Of a stretch of DNA of 64,000 bases, positions 36,636 to 45,137 are shown piece by piece. Source of the DNA: Aliivibrio fischeri (lineage in GTDB: Bacteria > Pseudomonadota > Gammaproteobacteria > Enterobacterales > Vibrionaceae); assembly GCA_038993745.2 (NCBI GenBank), contig CP160629.1:1178001-1242000 (forward strand), given 5' to 3'. The position numbers and the translations under genes were made by a program. Numbering within the stretch: position 1 is the stretch's first letter; every line of letters starts with the position of its first letter. The notes beneath the pieces were generated by a model. The model searched no databases, was not told the DNA's origin, and saw nothing but the letters and a program-made list of their open reading frames with translations.

Positions 36636-37487
36636 TTAATTAATTTTAAATTCTTTGAAAATAGCATTGCCAACTTCAACAATAACTTGATTACGTTCAG
36701 CCATATCAAGCTTTGTTTGAGTTAAGTAAATACTAATGATAATAGGTTGGTGTTTGTCGTTCCAGATAGCAGCAGTGATACCACGAGAACCAAAACCACC
36801 AGCACCTGAGCGATCAGCAATAGACCAGTCATTAGGTAAAATAGAGCGCAGTAATGGATCAGACACTTTGTTGTTCATCATCCAAGATTTTAATGTTTGT
36901 TCATCCTGTGAGTTTAAAGTGTTACCAAATAACAAAGCATTGAGTGTTTGCGACATAGCAACGGGTGTTGTTGTATCTCGTTTATCGCCATTTTTAGATT
37001 CATTTAATTCTGGTTCAATGCGATCAAGGCGAGTTTTTGTATCACCCATAGCACGCAAGAATTGCGTTAAAGAACTTGGCCCACCAATTTCATTTAGAAC
37101 AATATTCGCAGCAGTATTATCACTCATTAGCATGGTTGCTTCACACGCTTTTTGAGTCGTAATAATATTGCCGATTAAAGGTTCTGTAACGGGTGACCAA
37201 GGTATGATTTGTTCTTTAGTTATAGAGGTGGTTTTGTATTTATCAATGCCACCGACGCTTGAATCGTAAAGCATTTTTGCACAGGCAAGGGTTTTAAATG
37301 TACTCATCATAGGAAAGCGTTGGTCGCCTTTATATGCCCATGTCTTGTTTGTTTCTGTATTCAGTACTGAAACACCAATGTAACCTCCGCTTGATAGCTC
37401 GATAGCTTCAATATTTTGAGCAAGAGAGCCCGCAATTGCATTGTTTGCTAAAACAATAAGGCCAAATAGAAATGGTTTGATTTTCAT
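36636..37487 (-). CDS. bla: Class A beta-lactamase, CARB (carbenicillinase)-like
   Basis: A 283-residue periplasmic serine beta-lactamase with signal peptide (about 1-20). Motifs: STFK at 62-65 (catalytic Ser and Lys), SDN at 122-124, EPELN at 158-162 (the general-base Glu), and RSG at 226-228 in place of KTG. The RSG triad, the RDTTTP and [12 protein letters not shown] segments and the RFP...[10 protein letters not shown] region are the pattern of PSE-1/CARB enzymes, which hydrolyse penicillins including carbenicillin. No integron, cassette or IS signs around it, and codon use looks like its neighbours, so it is probably a resident chromosomal gene as in some vibrios. Confidence 0.93.
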   Translation of the reverse strand: MKIKPFLFGLIVLANNAIAGSLAQNIEAIELSSGGYIGVSVLNTETNKTWAYKGDQRFPMMSTFKTLACAKMLYDSSVGGIDKYKTTSITKEQIIPWSPVTEPLIGNIITTQKACEATMLMSDNTAANIVLNEIGGPSSLTQFLRAMGDTKTRLDRIEPELNESKNGDKRDTTTPVAMSQTLNALLFGNTLNSQDEQTLKSWMMNNKVSDPLLRSILPNDWSIADRSGAGGFGSRGITAAIWNDKHQPIIISIYLTQTKLDMAERNQVIVEVGNAIFKEFKIN

Positions 37488-37537
37488 CAGAAGTCCTAAA
37501 GATAATTTTTATACAGCTATATATATTAATATTAAAA

Positions 37538-38455
37538 TTAGTCAAACTTTCGTTTGTATCTTGGAAGCATACTTTCATTCCCAAGTAATCCACCTTGGTG
37601 AATATACATTAAGGTCTGGTCGGTATTTTTAGGTAGCCAGTCAGTTAAACAGCGCCACATGAGAGGGTCATACAATAGCTCGAATTCAACTTGGGTTTGT
37701 TGATATAGCTCTTTCCAGATCTCGTAGTTTTCTCGATATAGTTTACCAAAATGGTGTTTTTTCTCTGGGGTCAGAACTTCAGGGAAATCGGTTTCACCTA
37801 ATTGATAAAATTGTTTTTCAAGATACTCATCGCCACCAACACAAGAACACGTAATAACCTTAACGTCGTGAGGTTTTAAGTGTTTATGTAAAAATAGTGC
37901 GGTGGTTCCTGTTCCTGATGGTAATGCGACAGTTAGGTGCTCTATATTTGCTTCTTTTTTCCAAGCTAATACTTCTTCTGCTAGCTTCTGAACACCACTT
38001 TCAGCTAAACGACAACGACCACCTTCAGGAATATAAATTTCATCTTCTTTTGGTTGTCGTATCTTACAAATGTATTCAGCAGATGAAGTAGTAGAACCAT
38101 CGTCGTCTTTGGCGTGTTCTAACTTATTTAGAGGAATGATCTTAGCGCCTAATTCTAAAGCCGCTCGATAATTACCAATTGGATTTTCTTTTAAATAGGA
38201 TGGAATATGATCCACATAAAAATGAAGATGCCACTGTTTCAATTTAGCCAGAGCCGCCATCGAATATAAGGAGTTCGCTTGCGGAGAACCATAGCCAATG
38301 ATGGTTTTTATGTTTTGGAATTCACTCTCTAGCAGCCCCATGAATTTTCGAGCTTTGTTACCTGAGAATTGAGGGTGGAGTAGGTCATCACGTTTTAGAT
38401 AAAAGTGCGTACCATTAAAGTCATGTTGTGTTACAGGACTGTTTTCGATCTTCAT
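37538..38455 (-). CDS. PLP-dependent enzyme of the ACC deaminase / D-cysteine desulfhydrase family
   Basis: A 305-residue fold-type II PLP enzyme. The N-terminal FYLKRDDLLHPQFSGNKARKF contains the PLP lysine (Lys34 in SGNKARKF); GYGSPQANSLYSMAAL and ALPSGTGTTALFLHKHL (phosphate-binding loop) follow. Family members deaminate 1-aminocyclopropane-1-carboxylate or release H2S from D-cysteine; the missing family-specific residues cannot be judged from memory, and a D-cysteine desulfhydrase-like role is more usual in vibrios. Upstream of bla on the same strand, separated by 50 bp. Confidence 0.85.
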   Translation of the reverse strand: MKIENSPVTQHDFNGTHFYLKRDDLLHPQFSGNKARKFMGLLESEFQNIKTIIGYGSPQANSLYSMAALAKLKQWHLHFYVDHIPSYLKENPIGNYRAALELGAKIIPLNKLEHAKDDDGSTTSSAEYICKIRQPKEDEIYIPEGGRCRLAESGVQKLAEEVLAWKKEANIEHLTVALPSGTGTTALFLHKHLKPHDVKVITCSCVGGDEYLEKQFYQLGETDFPEVLTPEKKHHFGKLYRENYEIWKELYQQTQVEFELLYDPLMWRCLTDWLPKNTDQTLMYIHQGGLLGNESMLPRYKRKFD

Positions 38456-38477
38456 TCTTACAACTAGCCAAATTTAA

Positions 38478-38512
38478 TATGGCCTTTATTTAGTTAAAGG
38501 CCATTATTTTTA
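38478..38512. terminator. Hairpin between yajD and the PLP-enzyme gene
   Basis: TATGGCCTTTA and TTAAAGGCCAT form a near-perfect stem with a short loop; ATTTTT follows only on the plus strand. On the minus strand, where the genes run, it might partially terminate yajD transcripts. Confidence 0.5.
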
Positions 38513-38516
38513 ATTA

Positions 38517-38861
38517 TTATTTTTTCATCATTGCTTTTAGATCAGCAAATGGATTGTGTGTTGCTGCTTTATGGTCATCTTCACCAGCTCTAATTTCAGT
38601 GCCGTATTGATCATGTTCAGTGTATTTAGAGTGTTCATGATCATGGCAGAAAAGACACAGTAATTCCCAGTTGCTGCCGTCACTTGGGTTATTAGTATGA
38701 TCGTGATCTTTATGGTGAACCGTTAATTCACGAAGATTTGAATAAACAAATTCACGAGCACAATTGCCACAAACCCAAGGGTATAATTTTAGTGCTTTTT
38801 CACGATAACCACTTTCTTGGCGAGCGTAAGCGGCACTAGTGCCATAAAAATCAGATGACAT
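38517..38861 (-). CDS. yajD: YajD-family HNH nuclease
   Basis: A 114-residue protein almost identical in pattern to E. coli YajD: ARQESGYREKALKLYPWVCG, CAREFVYSNLRELTVHHKDH (HNH core with CxxC), and LLCLFCHDHEHSKYTE with the second CxxC zinc pair, then NPFADLKAMMKK at the end. A predicted metal-dependent nuclease of unknown physiological role, acting in the cytoplasm. Monocistronic. Confidence 0.93.
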   Translation of the reverse strand: MSSDFYGTSAAYARQESGYREKALKLYPWVCGNCAREFVYSNLRELTVHHKDHDHTNNPSDGSNWELLCLFCHDHEHSKYTEHDQYGTEIRAGEDDHKAATHNPFADLKAMMKK

Positions 38862-39098
38862 GATTCTTGTATCCTTTTAACCATTCAATTTTGAACGTTG
38901 TACTTAAAAAATAACTAAATGTATAACCTATACACATCTAAACATAGAATGGTCAATAAAGGTATTAATTTTGAATAAATCAAAGATTTCAGATCACATT
39001 TGTTGCGATCTAGCGCCGAAGAAATAGAGCAATGCTATTGCATTTGAACTCGTACAGGTTAACTTCATTGAGTTATCATTTTTGAGATGGAAAGAAGC

Positions 39099-39458
39099 AT
39101 GAGCGCAGATGTAAACATCATCTATAAAATATTGTGTCTATGGGGTAAGCCGAAGACTTATGCCGACTTATCAAGTGACTATAAACAGCACACAAATGAA
39201 TGGTATTCTCCACACTCTTGGGAAAAGGTTTTAAATGAGTTAAATGTAATTTTGTCTCAAAATGGAGCTCCGCCACTAAGTGCTTTAGTGGTATCGTTAG
39301 GAACGAATGAGCCAAAGTTGTCGTTTTGGTCGGGTGGGGCATCAAACGTGCCTGCATTACCAAATAACCCATTACAGCGCACTTTATTATGGCAAAATTT
39401 AGTGAATGATATTAATCATTACTCATGGCCTTCTCAACTAACGGACAAAAAAGAATGA
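39099..39458 (+). CDS. Conserved hypothetical protein
   Basis: A 119-residue soluble protein; start at MSADVNIIYKIL because this ATG has AAAGAAG before it (an ATG 12 nt upstream has none). Trp-rich, with TYADLSSDYKQ, WEKVLNELNVILSQNGAPPLSALVV and a WQNLVNDINHYSWP tail. I recognise similar hypothetical proteins in vibrios, but no domain with a function. No signal peptide or membrane helix. Stands alone between yajD and the methyltransferase-like gene. Confidence 0.72.
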   Translation: MSADVNIIYKILCLWGKPKTYADLSSDYKQHTNEWYSPHSWEKVLNELNVILSQNGAPPLSALVVSLGTNEPKLSFWSGGASNVPALPNNPLQRTLLWQNLVNDINHYSWPSQLTDKKE

Positions 39459-39569
39459 TGGTTTTATCCTGAAAGTAATGAGAAGTGCTATTCTTATGTT
39501 AGAAAGCATTGATAAAAAGTAATAATAAACGGTTATACGGATTTAATCGGTTATATTTAAGGATAAATA

Positions 39570-40037
39570 ATGTGTTCCAAGCTTGAGTTAAAAGTACCGC
39601 CACCTCTTGTTATGTTGCTATTAATGGGAACCGTTTTTCTCTTTGATAGATTACTTCCTTTCCAAATTTTTTATATACCAACACTGACGGTAACATTGAG
39701 CATTATGTTTGTCGTTCTTGGTGCTGTGATTTCATTATCAGGTGTTCGAGAATTTAAACGTGCTCATACAACCGTTAACCCTTTAAAGCCAGAAAACAGC
39801 TCATCTCTTGTCGATTCAGGTATCTATCAATACACACGTAACCCTATGTACCTTGGCTTTTTATTAATATTAATAAGTTCAGTTATTTACACTCAAAATC
39901 CGCTAGGTTTGGTCAGTGCTCTTTTGTTTGTTACCTATATGAATCGTTATCAAATTGAGCCAGAAGAAAGAGCGTTGGTAAAAATATTTGGTGATGAATT
40001 CAAATTGTATGCAGAGCAAGTTAACCGTTGGTTTTGA
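39570..40037 (+). CDS. Isoprenylcysteine carboxyl methyltransferase-family (PEMT-like) membrane protein
   Basis: A 155-residue inner-membrane protein with about four helices. The C-terminal SAM-binding-like motif of the family is clear: SGIYQYTRNPMYLGFLLIL, and EPEERALVKIFGDEFKLYAEQVNRWF at the end (split E-x-x-L...F-G-x-E-F-x-x-Y pattern). Bacterial members methylate unknown small substrates. AAGGA precedes the ATG. A separate unit before the LolA-like cluster. Confidence 0.88.
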   Translation: MCSKLELKVPPPLVMLLLMGTVFLFDRLLPFQIFYIPTLTVTLSIMFVVLGAVISLSGVREFKRAHTTVNPLKPENSSSLVDSGIYQYTRNPMYLGFLLILISSVIYTQNPLGLVSALLFVTYMNRYQIEPEERALVKIFGDEFKLYAEQVNRWF

Positions 40038-40149
40038 ATTTACATTACTCTGACATTATTAGCTCTGATTCGTCTAACAGCTCACGAATTAACCACTTAA
40101 ATTAATTTAAAATTGTTTCATAAACGAGGCATCATGGCTGGGGTGTATT

Positions 40150-40926
40150 ATGAAAAAGAAAATTAAATTAATTATAAAAATCGTATTGTTTTTAGCATTT
40201 GTTGGTGTGGTTGGGCATGTGTTTGCCGCAGAGCCCATGTCAGCAGATAAGGTCGTTGCAAAGTCAGATGAGCAAATGCGTGGTAAATCGAGTTATTCAG
40301 AAATTACGATGAATATTATTCGTCCCGATTGGACTCGTAGTATGAGTATGAAGAGTTGGACGAAAGAGCAAAACCTTTCTTTAGTATTAATCACAGGCCC
40401 GGCCAAAGATAAAGGTAATGCTTCTCTTAAGCGTGATAAAGAGATGTGGAGCTGGATACCTAGCATTGAACGAGTGATTAAAATAGCCCCATCGATGCTT
40501 GGACAATCTTGGATGGGTTCAGATTTCACCAATGATGACTTGATTAACCAATCTTCGATTGTCGTGGATTATGATCATAAGTTTGTAAAAGAAGAGACCA
40601 TTGATGGTGATAAAACATGGGTAATCGACGCCATCGCAAAACCAGATGCACCAGTAGTATGGAGTAAGGTTCGTCTTTGGATATCTCAAAAAACGTTTAT
40701 TCAACGTAAGGTTGAGTCTTATGATGAGTTTGATGAGCTAGTAAACACGATGACGACTTACGATATCCAAGAAATGGGCAATCGAATGATAGCAACAAGA
40801 ATGGTCATGATCCCTGCCGATAAGCCTGAAAATAAAACAGAAATGATCACCCATAAAGCGCAGTTTAACTTCTTAATTAATGATGAATTCTTCTCTCAAA
40901 TGCAAATGAAGGCATTACGATACTAA
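40150..40926 (+). CDS. LolA-like outer membrane lipoprotein-sorting family protein
   Basis: A 258-residue exported protein with signal peptide (about 1-26, ending VFAAE) and a LolA/LppX-like fold: SADKVVAKSDEQMRGKSSYSE, MKSWTKEQNLSLVLITGPAKDKG, and KEMWSWIPSIERVIKIAPSM. Such proteins carry a lipid or lipoprotein across the periplasm. It is followed 15 bp later by two FtsX-type permeases and an ATPase, the layout of a second Lol-like system. The cargo is unknown. Confidence 0.88.
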   Translation: MKKKIKLIIKIVLFLAFVGVVGHVFAAEPMSADKVVAKSDEQMRGKSSYSEITMNIIRPDWTRSMSMKSWTKEQNLSLVLITGPAKDKGNASLKRDKEMWSWIPSIERVIKIAPSMLGQSWMGSDFTNDDLINQSSIVVDYDHKFVKEETIDGDKTWVIDAIAKPDAPVVWSKVRLWISQKTFIQRKVESYDEFDELVNTMTTYDIQEMGNRMIATRMVMIPADKPENKTEMITHKAQFNFLINDEFFSQMQMKALRY

Positions 40927-40941
40927 CTATAGGTGCTGAAT

Positions 40942-42171
40942 ATGCTTATTAAATTAGCTTGGCGAAACCTATGGCGACAGAAAAGAAGAACGATATTAAC
41001 GGCCTCTGCATTAGCCTTGGCCTTATTACTTTCGTTGTTGATGCGTAGCATTCAAGAAGGGAGCTATACAGCAAATATCGAGAATGCCGCACGTTTATCA
41101 ACTGGCCTTATTCAACTGCAAAATCCCGAATTTAAAGAAACGCAAAGTATTGATGATTTGTTACCAATGAGTGACGACTTCATCGCTCCCACTAAGCAAC
41201 AACCTAATATCCAATTTACCTTACCTCGAATTGAAACGTTTTCACTTGCTGCCGCAAAAGATAAGTCCAAGGGTGTATTAGTTGTTGGTGTCGATCCTCA
41301 ACCTGAAAATACCTATTCATCTTTGGCAGATAAAGTGGTGCAAGGAGCGTATTTTACCGCAACGGATAAATCGGTATTGTTATCAGAAGGACTGGCGAGA
41401 TATTTTCAGTTAAATGTAGGGGATGAAATTGTTCTCTATGGGCAAGGTTATCGAGGGCAAACTGCAGCAGGCTTATACGTAATAAAAGGCATTGTTCACT
41501 TTCCAATGCCAGATCTAAATAACCAATTAATCTACCTTCCTATTCAAGAAGCGGTTCAACTCTTTAGTACCGAGAATCAAGTAACGTCATGGGTATTGCA
41601 TACACGTGATTTTTCTTTGTTACCACAAACGGTTAATAACTTACAAAAAGGATATGGGCAAGCAGTGTCTGTACGTCCGTGGAATGATCTCAGCCCTGAA
41701 ATGGAGCAGCAAATTCAAATCGATAGAGTGAGCGGTATCATCATGATGTACATCTTATATGGCATTGTGGGCTTTGGTTTGTTCGCCACATTATTAATGA
41801 TGACTCTTGAAAGACAACGTGAATTTGGTGTGATGTTAGCGACTGGAATGGTTCGGTTTCGATTATTAAAGCTATTAGTGATTGAATCTTTCTTTATTGG
41901 CTTATTAGGTATTCTTTTAGGCTTAGTTATCGCTATTCCGGTTCTTGGTTATCTCTATATCAATCCAATTACATTAACGGGTGACACCGCCAAAGCGATG
42001 CTTGAAATGGGGTACGATCCTGTTATTCCAGTATTAATCAGTGGGCGGCTTTTTATAAACCAAATGTTGATTGTTACAGGCTTACTTCTTTTATGCCTAA
42101 TATATCCATTATGGCGTGTTTATCACCTCGATATTGTTACTGCATTAAAAGGAGGTTCGCATGCTGCTTAA
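40942..42171 (+). CDS. FtsX/LolE-type ABC transporter permease (first)
   Basis: A 409-residue inner-membrane permease: N-terminal KLAWRNLWRQKRRTILTASALA typical of the MacB/FtsX superfamily, a large periplasmic loop (about 45-270), and three C-terminal helices. ATG at 40942 has AGGTG 6 nt upstream and is preferred over an in-frame GTG. Overlaps the next permease by 11 bp. Works with the paired permease and the ATPase to move a lipid or lipoprotein out of the inner membrane. Confidence 0.9.
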   Translation: MLIKLAWRNLWRQKRRTILTASALALALLLSLLMRSIQEGSYTANIENAARLSTGLIQLQNPEFKETQSIDDLLPMSDDFIAPTKQQPNIQFTLPRIETFSLAAAKDKSKGVLVVGVDPQPENTYSSLADKVVQGAYFTATDKSVLLSEGLARYFQLNVGDEIVLYGQGYRGQTAAGLYVIKGIVHFPMPDLNNQLIYLPIQEAVQLFSTENQVTSWVLHTRDFSLLPQTVNNLQKGYGQAVSVRPWNDLSPEMEQQIQIDRVSGIIMMYILYGIVGFGLFATLLMMTLERQREFGVMLATGMVRFRLLKLLVIESFFIGLLGILLGLVIAIPVLGYLYINPITLTGDTAKAMLEMGYDPVIPVLISGRLFINQMLIVTGLLLLCLIYPLWRVYHLDIVTALKGGSHAA

Positions 42172-43378
42172 ATTAGCGTGGCGTAATGTGTGGCGCAATA
42201 AAATGAGAACCTCAATCATGTTAGGCGCTATGATTTTCGGTGTCGTAGGCGTGATTTTAATGATGGGGTTCATGTCTGGCTTTATCGATAATATGGTGAA
42301 AAATACCATTCAGTGGCAAACCAGCCATATTCAAATTCATCAAAAGAATTATGCGTTAAATCCGGATATCAATCTTGTTATTGATGAAGAAAAGGAAATC
42401 ACTCAGTTATTAAATGATTCCTCGGAAGTGAAAGCATGGTCAAGTCGTACTTTAGTCAACGGCATGATAGCGTCAGCACGAAGTACCAGAGGCATAAAGA
42501 TAAATGGCATCAATCTTCAAATGGAGAAAAAAATAACCCCGTTATCGACGCATATCATTGATGGTGAATGGCTAAGTGAAACAGGTCGAAATCCCATTTT
42601 AGTATCACAAAAAACCGCAGAGCGATTAAAACTGCGCGTGGGTTCTAAAGTCGTGCTTACTTTTAGTGATACGACAGGCGAAGTTACTGGAGCTGCGTTT
42701 AGAGTCAGTGGCATATTTAAAACATCGTCGAGCACGTTTGATGATGCCAACACTTACGTTCGTAAAGCAGACTTACAGAAAGTCGGAAAAGTATTTCAAG
42801 ATCATGAAATAGCGATTTTATTAAACGACAATACAAAAGTAGAGGCGTTTAGAGATCACTTAATAGCAAATATAAATTCAGATAATAGTGTGCAAGATTG
42901 GCTGCAATTACAGCCTATTTTGTCAACGATGATGAGTTCGATGAACGCTGGTAATCAAGTTATCTTAGTCATTTTTATTGTCGCAATGGGCTTTGGGATC
43001 ATTAATATTTTATTGATGTCTGTGTTTGAGCGCACTCGAGAGTTTGGTGTTCTGATGGCCGTTGGCATGAAGAAAGATCGGATTCGTTATCTCATTATTT
43101 TGGAGTCTGGATTCCTAGGGTTATTAGGAGGAGGGATAGGAGTACTGTTGTCCATATTATGTATAGCGGTGTTCAACCATACCGGTATTCCACTAGAGTC
43201 CATGGCACAAGGCCTTAATGCATTTGGTATTGATTCGGTACTTTATCCTAGTATTTCATGGCATCAATACGCAGTGGTATCCATTATGGTCTTCTTTGTT
43301 AGCGTGTGTGCGGGGTTATATCCAGCGCACCAGATCATTAAAAAGAATCCTGTTCAAGCAATGGCAGAAAAGCAATAA
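42161..43378 (+). CDS. FtsX/LolC-type ABC transporter permease (second)
   Basis: A 405-residue paralogue of the preceding permease: LLKLAWRNVWRNKMRTSIML at the N-terminus, a periplasmic loop of about 220 residues, and helices near 270-300, 320-345 and 365-395. GGAGG is upstream of the ATG, inside the end of the previous gene. The two form a probable heterodimer, as LolC/LolE do. The FERTREFGVLMAVGMKKDR segment is the cytoplasmic coupling motif that contacts the ATPase. Confidence 0.9.
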   Translation: MLLKLAWRNVWRNKMRTSIMLGAMIFGVVGVILMMGFMSGFIDNMVKNTIQWQTSHIQIHQKNYALNPDINLVIDEEKEITQLLNDSSEVKAWSSRTLVNGMIASARSTRGIKINGINLQMEKKITPLSTHIIDGEWLSETGRNPILVSQKTAERLKLRVGSKVVLTFSDTTGEVTGAAFRVSGIFKTSSSTFDDANTYVRKADLQKVGKVFQDHEIAILLNDNTKVEAFRDHLIANINSDNSVQDWLQLQPILSTMMSSMNAGNQVILVIFIVAMGFGIINILLMSVFERTREFGVLMAVGMKKDRIRYLIILESGFLGLLGGGIGVLLSILCIAVFNHTGIPLESMAQGLNAFGIDSVLYPSISWHQYAVVSIMVFFVSVCAGLYPAHQIIKKNPVQAMAEKQ

Positions 43379-43387
43379 GGTGAGTGT

Positions 43388-44071
43388 ATGACAATTCAAA
43401 TTAAGCAATTATGCAAAACATACAATCAAGATACAGAGTTTCCAGTTCACGCCGTTGATCATCTTGATCTTACTATTGAACAGGGGGAGTTTGTTGCTGT
43501 TATTGGTCCATCAGGTTCAGGTAAAACCACCTTACTTAATATGCTTGGCGGTATTGATGCCGTAACGTCAGGAAAAGTGAGTATTGATAATTATGAATTA
43601 ACCGAAATGGATGAAAAGCAGCTGATTGAGTTTCGACGAGACAACATAGGCTTTATCTTTCAAGACTACAGTTTATTACCTGTTTTAACTGCATTAGAGA
43701 ATGTTGAGTTTGTTATGCTGTTACAGGGTCACGAAGAGGCTGAATGTAAATTACGAGCACAGCAATTATTAAAGCGAGTTGGACTAGAAGATCAACAGCA
43801 CAAGCGACCAGCTCAATTATCTGGCGGTCAACAACAACGAGTAGCGGTGGCCAGAGCATTAGCCCCACGACCTCGTTTTATTATGGCAGATGAACCAACG
43901 GCAAATTTAGATGCAAAGAGTACCGCAGAGCTACTAGATATTATGGAAGCGCTAAACCAAGAAGAGAATACAACGTTTATTTTTTCTACCCATGATTCTC
44001 GCGTATTTGAAAGAGCCAAAAGAATCATCGTGTTTGAAGATGGCCAATTAAAAGAAGATAAACAGCAATAA
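43388..44071 (+). CDS. LolD-type ABC transporter ATPase
   Basis: A 227-residue ATP-binding subunit: Walker A GPSGSGKTTL, Q-loop FIFQDYSLLP, signature LSGGQQQRVAVARAL, Walker B FIMADEPTANLD, H-loop FIFSTHD. Belongs to the LolD/MacB (o228) group. GGTGAG just before the ATG, and 9 bp from the second permease, so it is translationally coupled. It powers the two FtsX-type permeases. A LolA-like protein and an outer-membrane barrel flank the set. Confidence 0.95.
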   Translation: MTIQIKQLCKTYNQDTEFPVHAVDHLDLTIEQGEFVAVIGPSGSGKTTLLNMLGGIDAVTSGKVSIDNYELTEMDEKQLIEFRRDNIGFIFQDYSLLPVLTALENVEFVMLLQGHEEAECKLRAQQLLKRVGLEDQQHKRPAQLSGGQQQRVAVARALAPRPRFIMADEPTANLDAKSTAELLDIMEALNQEENTTFIFSTHDSRVFERAKRIIVFEDGQLKEDKQQ

Positions 44072-44193
44072 TAATGTGAGATAGATCTTGACCTAAATCT
44101 GATAGTACATAAACTCCAATGATTAGTTTTTATTAAAGAAAGACGTAAGAGTTTGTTCTTACGCCTGATTCTATTCATTGACGAGGTTAAGTC

Positions 44194-45099
44194 ATGTCTA
44201 AACGTGATTATTATGAAGTCCTTGGTGTTTCTAAAAGCAGCACAGAAAAAGAGATTAAAAAAGCATATAAACGTCTTGCGATGAAATACCACCCAGATAA
44301 AAATCAAGGTGATGCACAAGCCGCTGATAAGTTTAAAGAAATTAAAGAAGCATACGAAGTATTAACTGATCCAGATAAGCGTGGACAGTATGATGACTTT
44401 GGTCATGCAGCATTCCAAAATGGCGGTAACGGCGGCTTCGGTGGTGGTTTTGGAGGCGGCCATAGCCAAGGTTTTGGTGGATTTGAAGATATTTTTGGTA
44501 GTGCCTTTGGTGGTCGTTCGCGTGGCGGTTTTGGTAGTGGTGGATTTGAGGATATGTTCTCTCAACATCGTCAACCACGAGCACAAAAAGGACAAGATCG
44601 TCAGTTTAACCTGACTGTTGATTTTGCTGATGCTATTAAAGGTTGTGAGCAAATCATTGAGCTGCCAGTGAATGGCGTAAATAAAAAAATCAATGTAAAA
44701 GTACCAGCAGGTATTGAAGACGGTGAAAAGATCCGTTTTGCGGGTAAAGGTGAATCAGGTATTAACGGTGGCCCTGCTGGGGATCTACTGATCCAAATTA
44801 ATACTCGACCACACGCAACATTAAAACGTGATGGAAATGATTTAATTTGTCCTGTGACAACGGATTTTGTTACTGCTGCTTTAGGTGGTGAAGTTGAAAT
44901 TCAGACTTTAGAGAGTCGTTTTAAACTGAAAGTACCAGCAGGAACACAAAACGGTCGTAAATTCCGCATGAAAGAAAAAGGTGTGAAAAGCCGTAAAGGT
45001 GTAACGGGCGACTTATTGGTTGAAATTACCGTAGCAACACCAACAAATTTAACCGAAGAGCAGAAAACATTGCTCATGAAGTTTAAAGAAATCGCATAA
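44194..45099 (+). CDS. DnaJ-type co-chaperone lacking the zinc finger (type II/CbpA-like)
   Basis: A 301-residue Hsp40: J-domain (about 1-70; YEVLGVSKSSTEKEIKKAYK and the HPD tripeptide in YHPDKN), a long Gly/Phe-rich linker (about 75-130), and two C-terminal substrate-binding beta-domains (about 135-300; VKVPAGIEDGEKIRF, GDLLIQI). The cysteine zinc-finger repeats of DnaJ are absent, so it is a class B J-protein as CbpA. A hairpin (CGTAAGA / TCTTACG, 44144-44163) is in its leader. It separates the ABC genes from the outer-membrane barrel gene and may be under its own promoter. Confidence 0.9.
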   Translation: MSKRDYYEVLGVSKSSTEKEIKKAYKRLAMKYHPDKNQGDAQAADKFKEIKEAYEVLTDPDKRGQYDDFGHAAFQNGGNGGFGGGFGGGHSQGFGGFEDIFGSAFGGRSRGGFGSGGFEDMFSQHRQPRAQKGQDRQFNLTVDFADAIKGCEQIIELPVNGVNKKINVKVPAGIEDGEKIRFAGKGESGINGGPAGDLLIQINTRPHATLKRDGNDLICPVTTDFVTAALGGEVEIQTLESRFKLKVPAGTQNGRKFRMKEKGVKSRKGVTGDLLVEITVATPTNLTEEQKTLLMKFKEIA

Positions 45100-45137
45100 C
45101 TAGCGGAAATATTTAACGAGAAAGGAGGCGTGAATAT

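Noticed and set aside
44342..44652. Long frames in several phases within the J-protein gene, rich in His/Thr or Val
   Set aside because: They mirror the repetitive Gly/Phe-coding region; only the DnaJ frame makes a known protein.
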